A stretch of DNA of 14,889 bases from Chloroflexota bacterium (lineage in GTDB: Bacteria; Chloroflexota; Dormibacteria; CF-121). The notes under the pieces are model-generated. The model did not search any database and had not been told where the DNA came from. It was given only the letters and a program-made list of their open reading frames with translations. Shown piece after piece: positions 1-6,178 of the stretch; position 1 is the first letter of the stretch; the number at the start of each line of letters is the position of its first letter. The stretch lies in NCBI GenBank assembly GCA_005880605.1, contig VBIS01000016.1, positions 1-14,889 on the forward strand, written 5' to 3'. The translations under genes and the position numbers were made by a program.

Positions 1-139
1 GCGCGAAGGCTACCGCGTCCGAATCTACGTGCCCTATGGGACGGAGTGGTATCCATACCTGATGCGCCGCCTGGCGGAGCGACCGGCCAACTTACTCTTT
101 ATCGTCCGCAGCCTGATCCGGGAGCGCCGCGCCGCCTGA
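1..139 (+). CDS. Proline dehydrogenase, C-terminal end (partial)
   Basis: Reading from base 2, the last 45 codons of a gene that begins left of the window end at TGA 137-139. The peptide contains VRIYVPYGTEWYPYLMRRL followed by AERPAN. This resembles the C-terminal end of monofunctional bacterial proline dehydrogenases, where the arginine pair in the YxxRRLxE motif contacts the proline carboxylate. The family oxidises proline to pyrroline-5-carboxylate using FAD and passes electrons to the quinone pool at the membrane. Only the last helix and tail are visible, so the assignment rests on that single motif. The tail overlaps the convergent small membrane protein by 48 bases. Confidence 0.8.
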   Translation, partial: REGYRVRIYVPYGTEWYPYLMRRLAERPANLLFIVRSLIRERRAA

Positions 140-367
140 CTCGGGGGGCTCGGGCTCTCCCGCCCGGGTCGCAAACTCCACCTTGGCCTGCGGTGGCGGA
201 GGCACTCGATGCCCGAAGATGCCGCCAAACCACATCAGGAAGCCAAACGCGACCCCACGGAACTCGCTCGTCCGCCAGCCGTCGCTGTAGCGGTAACGCT
301 CGAACCAGCGGAAGGCGAGGAAAGCCACCACGCTGATGGCGGCGATGGCGACGAGCACCGGGAGCAT
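92..367 (-). CDS. Small single-pass membrane protein, unknown function
   Basis: A 91-residue protein I do not recognise. Residues 2-21 form one hydrophobic membrane segment (LPVLVAIAAISVVAFLAF). A basic/aromatic stretch (RWFERYRYSDGW), a second weakly hydrophobic piece (FGFLMWFGGIFG) and a Pro/Glu-rich acidic tail follow. I chose ATG at 365-367 because AAGAAGG lies six bases upstream; a TTG two codons earlier would overlap that ribosome binding site. The gene lies 22 bases after the tRNA-Pro on the same strand, so it may share its transcript. Its 3' end overlaps the proline dehydrogenase tail on the opposite strand. The ribosome binding site and membrane segment support a real gene, but the acidic tail could be partly fortuitous. 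Confidence 0.55.
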   Translation of the reverse strand: MLPVLVAIAAISVVAFLAFRWFERYRYSDGWRTSEFRGVAFGFLMWFGGIFGHRVPPPPQAKVEFATRAGEPEPPESGGAALPDQAADDKE

Positions 368-389
368 AGGCAACCTTCTTAAGGTGATG

Positions 390-464
390 TCGGGGCGCCG
401 GGATTCGAACCCGGGATCTCATGCTCCCAAAGCATGCGCGTTAGCCAGGCTACGCTACGCCCCG
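390..464 (-). tRNA. tRNA-Pro (anticodon TGG)
   Basis: A full cloverleaf can be folded on the minus strand. The acceptor CGGGGCG (464-458) pairs with CGCCCCG (397-391), with discriminator A at 390. The anticodon stem CATGC/GCATG encloses loop TTTGGGA, placing TGG at 429-427, which reads CCA and other proline codons. The T-arm is CCGGG-TTCGAAT-CCCGG. The first base C and the overall start CGGGGCGTAGCGTAGCC are typical of bacterial proline tRNAs. The 3' CCA is not encoded (the next bases are CAT), so it must be added after transcription. Confidence 0.97.
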
Positions 465-472
465 CGTGGTGG

Positions 473-478
473 ATTTTA
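473..478 (-). promoter_or_regulatory. Possible -10 element of the tRNA-Pro gene
   Basis: On the minus strand TAAAAT lies eight bases before the first tRNA base, the right distance for transcription to start at or just before the mature 5' end. No good -35 hexamer is visible 16-18 bases further upstream, and the tRNA could also be read through from the lipoprotein gene that ends at 493. Confidence 0.35.
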
Positions 479-492
479 CGTTGCCTGCGGCC

Positions 493-1725
493 TTAGCCGG
501 CAGAGGTTGGCGGAATCGCCAGTTGCTGTGACCAGTGATAGCCGCCATCGGCCGTGGCCGCGATCACGTAGTCCCCGCCGGCATTCCTGGTCAAGACCCA
601 CCCCGCGGTGACGCTGGTAAAGGCCGCCGCGAAGGTTTCGGGTGCATTGTCGATGCGGCCGGTGCGGCGGATGGTCGCGCCGCCGTTGCTTGCGATGACG
701 CATTGCGCCACATTGGTCGCCGGGCCATCGCCGATGAAGACGGCGTCGGTCGGGTCCACGACGCTGAAGCTTGGCGGATAGGTGTCGGGTCCCGCCGGCA
801 CACCGGGCAAGATCTGCTGTTCCGACATGGCTTCTTTCATCACGGCTTTCCAACTCGTGCCGTCTACGGTCGCGTAGGCGACGTACGGGCTATGACTCAT
901 GGCGCTCTGGCCTCCGAGGAACAAGACCCAGAGCGCGTGCGGCGCCGCGCACTCGATCAGGGTCACCTGCGGCACGCCCTGCTGCTGGTCCGGCCGCGGC
1001 AACGCCAGGCTCCAATTGGATCCCTGGTCGGTCATCCGAAGCAGGTAGACGCCCTCCGCGGCGCCAACCCACCCCTGGCCCGCCTCGCTGAAGCAGACGG
1101 TCTGTGGGTTCGATGGCCCACCCAGCGACCTCCAGGTCGCTCCACCGTCGTTGGTGATGACCAGCGTGGCACTGTCGTGAGGAACCAACCATCCGTGAAT
1201 CTGCTGCGGGTCGGTCCCGCCGGCAATCCCCCACCCCGAGGTGGCGCTGATGAAGTGCACCGACCGAATCGGTGCTGGTGGCTCGCCCAACTGATGCCAC
1301 GAACGCCCAGCATCGGTCGTGCCCAGCAGCGAACGAGTAGCGACCGCCCAACCGGTGGTCGCGCTGATGAAGTCGACGCCGACGAACTCCTCGGTCGACG
1401 CGTACTGTTTTGTCCAGTGCGCACCGTCGGCGGTAGTGAAGATCGCGTGGGCGCCGACGGCCCAGCCAAGACGCGGCCCAACCATCTGAATGGCCCCCAG
1501 CGAGGGCACGAACACGGGATCGATGCCAGACGGGGTGGGCGTCGGGGTCGGTGAGGGAGTCGGGGTCGTTACGGCGGTTGGCGTCGGCGAATCGCTCGCG
1601 GAGGGCGGTGCACTGGCACTCGGGGTCGGCGTCGGCTTGGTCGCAGACGCCGCGGTGCAGCCGGTCAGGACAACGACGATCGCAGCGACTGCCCCGAGGA
1701 GGGCGATGCGGAATGCCATGGTCAT
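493..1725 (-). CDS. Lipoprotein with Ycf48/BNR-type beta-propeller
   Basis: A 410-residue exported lipoprotein. The N-terminus (MTMAFRIALLGAVAAIVVVL) ends in lipobox L20-T21-G22-C23, so it should be anchored outside the membrane by a lipid on Cys23. A Pro/Thr/Ser-rich linker spans roughly residues 30-67. The rest is a propeller with repeated Asp-box-like turns, such as TTADGAHW, TTDAGRSW, TNDGGATW, ATVDGTSW and ATADGGYHW, each beginning near a GWA/GWG strand. This resembles the Ycf48/sialidase-like sensor or binding folds common in Chloroflexota-type genomes. No enzymatic residues or ligand can be inferred. An in-frame GTG at 1785 would add 20 residues before the signal peptide, so the ATG at 1723-1725 (or 1719) is preferred. 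No strong ribosome binding site is seen. The gene is divergent from the clgR-like gene. Confidence 0.8.
   Translation of the reverse strand: MTMAFRIALLGAVAAIVVVLTGCTAASATKPTPTPSASAPPSASDSPTPTAVTTPTPSPTPTPTPSGIDPVFVPSLGAIQMVGPRLGWAVGAHAIFTTADGAHWTKQYASTEEFVGVDFISATTGWAVATRSLLGTTDAGRSWHQLGEPPAPIRSVHFISATSGWGIAGGTDPQQIHGWLVPHDSATLVITNDGGATWRSLGGPSNPQTVCFSEAGQGWVGAAEGVYLLRMTDQGSNWSLALPRPDQQQGVPQVTLIECAAPHALWVLFLGGQSAMSHSPYVAYATVDGTSWKAVMKEAMSEQQILPGVPAGPDTYPPSFSVVDPTDAVFIGDGPATNVAQCVIASNGGATIRRTGRIDNAPETFAAAFTSVTAGWVLTRNAGGDYVIAATADGGYHWSQQLAIPPTSAG
1530..1641 (-). repeat. Low-complexity Pro/Thr/Ser linker repeat
   Basis: An imperfect GGGGTCGG-like repeat on the plus strand encodes, on the minus strand, alternating TP and SP dipeptides in the lipoprotein. 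It acts as a flexible spacer between the lipidated cysteine and the propeller. The short period makes it prone to length variation by slippage. Confidence 0.7.
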
Positions 1726-1800
1726 GCAACGGTGGAAGCCCCCATGGCGTGCGCCACGAAAACACTCAACACCCCGCCTTCCCACATCGGAGGCGGCTGA

Positions 1801-1809
1801 TGCTATGAT
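1801..1809 (+). promoter_or_regulatory. Extended -10 promoter of the clgR-like/clpP operon
   Basis: TGCTATGAT combines an extended TGn element with the hexamer TATGAT, one base from the consensus TATAAT. Transcription would begin near 1816, a few bases before the ATG at 1823. The -35 region is poor (TTCCCA at 1779-1784, spacing 19), which an extended -10 often tolerates. The call also argues against translation starting at the ATGs at 1805 or 1808, because they lie inside the hexamer. Confidence 0.5.
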
Positions 1810-1822
1810 GCGCTCGAGGCAT

Positions 1823-2251
1823 ATGAACTACGCTCACAGCGAAGACGCAAGTTCGATTCGACTCGCGCTTGGGGCCATCCTCCGCCGGCGACGCCAGGAA
1901 GCCGAGCGGTCGCTGACCGAGCTGGCCGAGGCCGCCGAGCTTTCTCCTGCCTACCTGTCCGAGGTGGAGCGCGGACTCAAGGACGTCTCGATGGAGCGTC
2001 TGCTCGCGATTGCAAAAGCCCTCGAAGTCCCTGTCGCCGACCTCTACCTCGACCTCGCGCGATCGCTCGGGAGCCGGGAGGCGATGTCGCAACAGCGCAG
2101 CTGGCCTGACGATCCCCGGTTGCAGCTGCGGATCGCAACCGCTAACCTTCGTCCGCAAGCTTTACGCAGCGTCGCGCATTTCAGTTTGTACCTGGCCGCG
2201 ACGCAGGCGACCCCGCCGAGGCGGCGGATCGGATTCACCTTCGACCGGTAA
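1823..2251 (+). CDS. clgR: XRE-family transcriptional regulator, ClgR-like
   Basis: A 142-residue DNA-binding protein. A helix-turn-helix of the Cro/CI type covers about residues 14-75, with core LTELAEAAELSPAYLSEVER followed by KDVSMERLLAIAKALEVPV. This matches the pattern I know for actinobacterial ClgR, which controls clp protease genes, and clpP follows directly. The C-terminal half (84-142) is unlike the part of ClgR I recall and does not end in the alanine-type degron that makes some ClgR proteins Clp substrates. I chose ATG 1823 because the upstream in-frame ATGs (1805, 1808) fall in the likely -10 element; GAGG at 1816-1819 is a close-spaced ribosome binding site. The stop codon overlaps the clpP Shine-Dalgarno sequence, suggesting coupled translation. 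Confidence is high for an XRE regulator and moderate for ClgR orthology. Confidence 0.75.
   Translation: MNYAHSEDASSIRLALGAILRRRRQEAERSLTELAEAAELSPAYLSEVERGLKDVSMERLLAIAKALEVPVADLYLDLARSLGSREAMSQQRSWPDDPRLQLRIATANLRPQALRSVAHFSLYLAATQATPPRRRIGFTFDR
1827..1844 (+). promoter_or_regulatory. Candidate ClgR operator overlapping the regulator's start
   Basis: The bases ACTACGCTCACAGCGAAG contain the dyad CGCT-CAC-AGCG. They fit every position of the ClgR motif I recall for Corynebacterium, WNNWCGCYNANRGCGWWS. The site begins in codon 2 of the regulator and lies about 11-28 bases downstream of the inferred transcription start. Binding there would be expected to block rather than activate transcription, implying autorepression of the operon. 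Confidence 0.5.
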
Positions 2252-2256
2252 GGAGG
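2251..2256 (+). promoter_or_regulatory. Strong Shine-Dalgarno of clpP overlapping upstream stop
   Basis: AGGAGG begins at the last base of the regulator's TAA stop and sits nine bases before ATG 2266. That spacing favours this ATG over the TTG at 2260, which is only three bases away. The overlap suggests that translation of the two genes is coupled. Confidence 0.8.
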
Positions 2257-2265
2257 ACATTGATC

Positions 2266-2910
2266 ATGGCACTGGTACCCAACGTCGTCGAGACCACGGC
2301 CCGTGGTGAGCGCGCCTACGACATCTATTCGCGCTTGCTGCGAGACCGGATTATTTTTCTTGGCAGCGAGATCGATGACGACCTCGCCAACCTCGTGATC
2401 GCGCAGCTGCTCTTCCTCGACAGCGAGGATCCCGACAAAGAGATCAGCATCTACATCAACAGCCCGGGTGGCTCGCTCTCGGCGGGACTCGCGATCTACG
2501 ACACCATGCGCTATGTCCATCCGCCCGTCAGCACCCTGTGCACCGGGATGGCGGCGAGCGCGGCCTCCCTGATCCTGGTCGGGGGCGCGAAGGGCAAGCG
2601 GCTGTCCTTGCCGCATTGCCAGATCGTCCTGCACCAGCCGAGTGGGGGCATGCGGACCTCCCAGGCGACCGATATCGAGATCCATGCTCGCGAGATTCTC
2701 CGCCTCCGGGAGATCATCGTCGGCATCTATGCGGACCACACCGGCCGGACGAAGGAGCAGGTCGAGCGCGACATCGAGCGCGACTTCTTCATGACGCCGG
2801 AGATGGCAAAGGACTACGGCTTGATCGACGCCATCATCCAGCCAACCGAGAAGAAGCCCTACATCGCCGCGGCATCGCCGAACGGCCATAGTCTGATCCC
2901 CAAGTCCTGA
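2266..2910 (+). CDS. clpP: ATP-dependent Clp protease proteolytic subunit
   Basis: The 214-residue serine peptidase subunit of the Clp protease, which forms a double heptameric barrel fed by ClpX or ClpC. Catalytic Ser98 lies in GMAASAAS, His123 in IVLHQPSGG and Asp173 in IERDFF. The oligomerisation and handle region around INSPGGSLSAG and the N-terminal processing region (LVPNVVETTARGERAYDIYSRL) are typical. All core features are present, so the enzyme should be active. The last 20 or so residues (after IIQPTEKKP) extend past the usual end. The final codons overlap, in another frame, sequence that belongs to the downstream kinase's conserved N-terminal region, so the tail may be an accident of a deletion. 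The gene follows the ClgR-like regulator by 14 bases. Confidence 0.97.
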   Translation: MALVPNVVETTARGERAYDIYSRLLRDRIIFLGSEIDDDLANLVIAQLLFLDSEDPDKEISIYINSPGGSLSAGLAIYDTMRYVHPPVSTLCTGMAASAASLILVGGAKGKRLSLPHCQIVLHQPSGGMRTSQATDIEIHAREILRLREIIVGIYADHTGRTKEQVERDIERDFFMTPEMAKDYGLIDAIIQPTEKKPYIAAASPNGHSLIPKS

Positions 2911-2933
2911 TCCTCGATGTTGATGGGTCAATC

Positions 2934-4313
2934 GTGGGCACCGGGTCCGCGCCCTATCCGCTGCTGACGCCCCAGCCGGGATGGGCCGAGGCTGAGCCGG
3001 AGGCATGGTGGGGGGCGGCGGCCATCGCCGTCCCGGAGGCAGCGGGCGTGCACGCGTCCGACATCGCGGCCATCGGGCTGTCAGGCCAGATGCACGGCGT
3101 CGTGCTCAGCGATGAGCTGGGGCAGGCGCTGCGGCCGGCGATCATCTGGGCCGACTCGAGAGCGCGAAAGCAACTGGCGACTTATAGGAAGCTGAGCCCG
3201 GAGCTTCGACGCACGCTCGCGAATCCCATTGCCACGGGAATGGCCGGCCCGACCCTGCTGTGGCTCAAAGAGCACGAACGACAGCTGTACCGGCGGGCAC
3301 AGTGGGCGCTACAGCCGAAGGATTGGCTGCGATTGCGGATGATCCACGAGGCCGCGACCGAGCCGAGCGACGCTTCCGCCACGCTGCTGTACGACATGGC
3401 CACCGACTACTGGGCCAAGGACCTGCTCGAGGCGCTCGACCTCCGACTCGACTTCCTGGCGCCAATCCGGGAGTCGGTCGAGATTTGCGGCATCCTGACC
3501 GCTTCGGCCGCGGAGCACCTCGGGGTTCGTCCCAACTTGCCGGTGGTTGGCGGCGCCGCCGATGCGGCCGCGGCGGCGATCGCCGGCGGCCTCCTCGACC
3601 CCGGGCCGGTCCAGCTGACCATCGGCAGCGGTGCCCAGGTGGTGGCGCCGCGTGATCGTCTCGCGGTCGACTCGACCGCGCGCACCCACCTGTATCGGGC
3701 GGCCGCGCCAGATCGGTGGTATGCGATGGCGGCGATGCAGAACGCCGGCATCGCGCTGGAATGGGTTCGAACCATGCTGCGCGCCAGCTGGGATGAGGTC
3801 TACGATGAGGCCTTCGCCGTTGCGCCCGGAGCCGAAGGCCTGCTGTTTCTGCCGTACCTCACCGGAGAGCGCACGCCGTACTTCGATCCGGATGCCCGCG
3901 GCGCCTGGATTGGCCTGCGACTCGTGCACACGCGCGGCCACCTGCTCCGCGCCGCGCTGGAGGGCGTCGCCTTTGCGGTTCGGCAGGGGGTGGAGGCGTT
4001 ATTGGCGACGGGTGTTCCCGCCACCGAGTTGCGGCTCGCCGGCGGTGGAACCTTTGATCCGCGCTGGCGTCAGCTGCTCGCCGATGTTCTGGAGCAGCCG
4101 TTGCTCGCGACCGCGACCTCGTCCGCGTCATCCCTCGGCGCCGCGCTGCTGGCCGGTGTCGGCTTTGGCGCGTGGCCCGATGCGAAACGGGTCGCGGCGC
4201 TCGCCGCGCCGCCGACGCTGGTCGCCACGCCAGGGCCATCGAGCGAGGCATATGTGGAGCCGTATCTCAGGTATCGCCAGCTCTACATGCCAATCGCCGC
4301 GGCCATGTCCTGA
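2934..4313 (+). CDS. xylB: Xylulokinase-like FGGY carbohydrate kinase, N-terminally truncated
   Basis: A sugar kinase that would phosphorylate xylulose to xylulose 5-phosphate with ATP. The substrate motif SGQMHG (residues 50-55 from the GTG), then LRPAIIWADSRA, is characteristic of XylB. The catalytic base is probably Asp210 in VVGGAADAAAAA. The phosphate-2 motif is TIGSGAQ near 229, and the C-terminal FGGY domain has GERTPYFDPDARGAW and a GGG motif near 370. The reading frame is open from 2892, and homology appears to begin with VLILDVDGSIVG at 2904, before any start codon. The N-terminal GIDxGT phosphate-1 loop, essential for ATP binding in this family, is absent because a stop at 2889 precedes it. 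The only in-frame standard start is GTG 2934, without a clear ribosome binding site. The protein is likely inactive, or the sequence has lost bases here. Confidence 0.8.
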   Translation: MGTGSAPYPLLTPQPGWAEAEPEAWWGAAAIAVPEAAGVHASDIAAIGLSGQMHGVVLSDELGQALRPAIIWADSRARKQLATYRKLSPELRRTLANPIATGMAGPTLLWLKEHERQLYRRAQWALQPKDWLRLRMIHEAATEPSDASATLLYDMATDYWAKDLLEALDLRLDFLAPIRESVEICGILTASAAEHLGVRPNLPVVGGAADAAAAAIAGGLLDPGPVQLTIGSGAQVVAPRDRLAVDSTARTHLYRAAAPDRWYAMAAMQNAGIALEWVRTMLRASWDEVYDEAFAVAPGAEGLLFLPYLTGERTPYFDPDARGAWIGLRLVHTRGHLLRAALEGVAFAVRQGVEALLATGVPATELRLAGGGTFDPRWRQLLADVLEQPLLATATSSASSLGAALLAGVGFGAWPDAKRVAALAAPPTLVATPGPSSEAYVEPYLRYRQLYMPIAAAMS

Positions 4314-4332
4314 GGGGCCTCGTCCGGAGCCG

Positions 4333-5319
4333 CTAGGGCCAGCCGGTTCGGCGCATCAGCCACTCCAAGGCCGGGAGGCCCTGGTCGCGTTGAAACGCCC
4401 GGAGCGTGGGGAGGCCCGGTGGCGACGGCAGCCGCGATTGGCGAACGAAGTACCCGGCCACCGCCGCCAGCACCGCGATGACCTTTCCCTCCCGTGCGCG
4501 ACGGCCGAGGGGATGCGAATCGAAGATCTCCCATGGTTTTGGCCCTCCTTGCATCGCAATGCTCGGTAGGATCTGGAGCAGTTCCATCCAGCCCGCACCC
4601 AGCGAGGCGTGCGGCCAGTCGACGACGAGCACCCGGTCGGCCGTCAGCAGGATGTTGTCCGCGCGCAGGTCGAAATGCAGCAACGTGGCACCGGCGGACG
4701 CCGCCTCCCACTCCGATTCGAGCCGCGCCAGCCGCTCGAGGTTACGCCGCGCCCAATCGGGCACGCCGCTGAGATCGTCGGTTTTAGTCCGGGCTGCCGC
4801 CTCCAGTGCTCGCCAGCCTTGCAAGGCTTCGTGCAGGCGCTCGGCGATCGTCTCGACCGCGATCGGGGAGGGCGTTAGGCTCTCGACCAGCTGGGTGACG
4901 GCATCGAGGACGCGGTTCAGCTCCTGCGGACGCCATGGGGTGACCGGCGTCCAACCCTCGATGTCTTCGAAGACAATCGCGACCCAATCCCCGTCGTCAT
5001 ACGACCATAGGAAGCGTGGTGTCGGCACCGATGCGGGAAGGGCGGCGGCGATCCGGGCTTCACGTCGGTGCATCGCCGGGGAGTCCGGGTTAGGGTGGCT
5101 ACTGATGGCCTTCAGGAAGACGCGCCGGCCGTCCGCCAGGCGGAGCCGAGCGGCGACCCCGGGTGAAAACCCGCCGGGCTGGGTAACGGATCGGGTGACG
5201 GTCGAGCCAAGCCGGGCTTCCAGGGCATGCTGGAGGGTTCCGGGGAGTTGATCCCAGTGGAGGCGCGCTCCCGTTGCCGCTGTGAACGTAAGGTCGTCAG
5301 GTGGTTTTGAGATGCGCAA
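4333..5319 (-). CDS. Aminoglycoside-phosphotransferase-fold (APH) phosphotransferase
   Basis: A protein of about 328 residues with the APH/choline-kinase-like fold. Its glycine loop is TQPGGFSPGVAARL (46-59), the ATP-binding lysine is Lys70 in VFLKAI, and the catalytic loop is LLHFDLRADNILL with Asp217 and Asn222. The metal-binding aspartate is in VVDWPHAS (Asp234). All catalytic elements are present. The natural substrate is unknown, and resistance should not be assumed because most members of this broad family act on small metabolites. The frame stays open far upstream through the antisense strand of the CDF gene. TTG at 5319 and GTG at 5331 are the only starts near the beginning of homology, and neither has a convincing ribosome binding site. 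The original start may be lost at the junction with the CDF gene. The gene is convergent with the kinase, 19 bases apart. Confidence 0.85.
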   Translation of the reverse strand: MRISKPPDDLTFTAATGARLHWDQLPGTLQHALEARLGSTVTRSVTQPGGFSPGVAARLRLADGRRVFLKAISSHPNPDSPAMHRREARIAAALPASVPTPRFLWSYDDGDWVAIVFEDIEGWTPVTPWRPQELNRVLDAVTQLVESLTPSPIAVETIAERLHEALQGWRALEAAARTKTDDLSGVPDWARRNLERLARLESEWEAASAGATLLHFDLRADNILLTADRVLVVDWPHASLGAGWMELLQILPSIAMQGGPKPWEIFDSHPLGRRAREGKVIAVLAAVAGYFVRQSRLPSPPGLPTLRAFQRDQGLPALEWLMRRTGWP

Positions 5320-5340
5320 CTCTGGGCGCACAGCCTCGCG

Positions 5341-6174
5341 TTGCTCAGCGACGCCGGCCACATCGTGACCGACCTCGTCGTCCTCGGACTCTCCAGCTTC
5401 GCACTGGCGCAGGTGCAACGGCCGGCCAGCGCGCGGCGCACCTTCGGCTACCAGCGCGTGGGCATCCTGGTGGCGCTCGTCAATGCGCTGCTCCTCGCTG
5501 CGGTTGTCCTCGGGATCGTCGTCGAAGCCATTCGCCGGTTGCAACATCCGGCCGCGGTGCAGGGCGGGATCATGGCGGCAGCCGCCGTGGTCGGGCTTGT
5601 CATCTCGCTGGTCATCGCCCGCTCGCTGGAACCGATGCGGGCCGACCTCACGGTGCGCAGCGCGTTGATGCACATCTGGGGCGACGCCTGGGCTGCCGGC
5701 GGCATCATCGTCGCCGGGTTGCTGATCGCGGCCACCGGCTGGTTGACGATCGATCCGCTGCTCAGCCTCGCGATCGCAGCCCTGATCGCGTGGAGCGCGT
5801 GGCGCGTCGTCGCCGCCGCCATCAACATCCTGCTGGAATCGACACCCGCCGACTTGCGGACCGAGTCTGTTGTCGCCGCCGTCAAGCGGGTACCGGGCGT
5901 GAACGACCTGCACGACCTGCACATCTGGTCGCTCGGCGCGCAGACCCGCGCCATGAGCGCCCATCTCCTGATCGACGACCAGCGGGTCACGCAGGCGCAA
6001 GACATCCTGGCCGAAGTCCGCGAAGTGCTGGCGCACGAATTCGAGATCGAGCACACCACCATCCAGTTCGAGAGCCTGGTCTGCCGTCCGGGCGATGTCT
6101 TCTGCGTGCAACCCGATGGCCATCCGCACCTCGACGACGCCCACGACCGCATGACCCGCCGAGCCGCCGGTTGA
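5341..6174 (+). CDS. CDF-family zinc/cadmium transporter, missing first membrane helix
   Basis: A cation diffusion facilitator of the CzcD/ZitB type, which exports Zn2+ or similar ions in exchange for protons. The intramembrane metal site is intact as two HxxxD motifs: GHIVTD (His7, Asp11) in the helix normally numbered TM2, and MHIWGDAW (His111, Asp115) in TM5. The cytoplasmic C-terminal domain is recognisable from RVPGVNDLHDLHIWSLGAQT onward. Homology begins abruptly: the frame opens after a stop at 5308, and family-like sequence (LWAHSLALLSDAGH) starts at 5320 with no TM1 before it. The only start is TTG 5341, without a ribosome binding site. The 277 residues visible are short of the usual roughly 300. 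It is probably a 5'-truncated, non-functional gene. The GTG of the next gene follows four bases after its stop. Confidence 0.85.
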   Translation: MLSDAGHIVTDLVVLGLSSFALAQVQRPASARRTFGYQRVGILVALVNALLLAAVVLGIVVEAIRRLQHPAAVQGGIMAAAAVVGLVISLVIARSLEPMRADLTVRSALMHIWGDAWAAGGIIVAGLLIAATGWLTIDPLLSLAIAALIAWSAWRVVAAAINILLESTPADLRTESVVAAVKRVPGVNDLHDLHIWSLGAQTRAMSAHLLIDDQRVTQAQDILAEVREVLAHEFEIEHTTIQFESLVCRPGDVFCVQPDGHPHLDDAHDRMTRRAAG

Positions 6175-6178
6175 CCGA

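Noticed and set aside
535..1554. Open frame of 339 codons on the plus strand
   Set aside because: It is antisense to the lipoprotein, which has a lipobox and repeated Asp-box turns.
1530..1641. Short repeated units considered as a CRISPR or tandem regulatory repeat
   Set aside because: The units are a few bases long, imperfect and encode the Pro/Thr linker; there are no spacers.
1726..1785. GTG start at 1785 for the lipoprotein
   Set aside because: It would place 20 polar residues before the signal peptide, and no ribosome binding site precedes it.
1490..1822. Upstream extension of the XRE regulator frame
   Set aside because: It is antisense to the lipoprotein signal peptide and linker, and the promoter -10 lies at 1804-1809, after this extension.
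2044..3006. Open frame of 320 codons on the minus strand
   Set aside because: It is antisense to clpP, which has the full catalytic triad; the translation has no recognisable domain.
4314..4332. Possible bidirectional terminator between the convergent kinase and APH genes
   Set aside because: The 19-base gap is GC-rich with no clear stem and no T-run on either strand.
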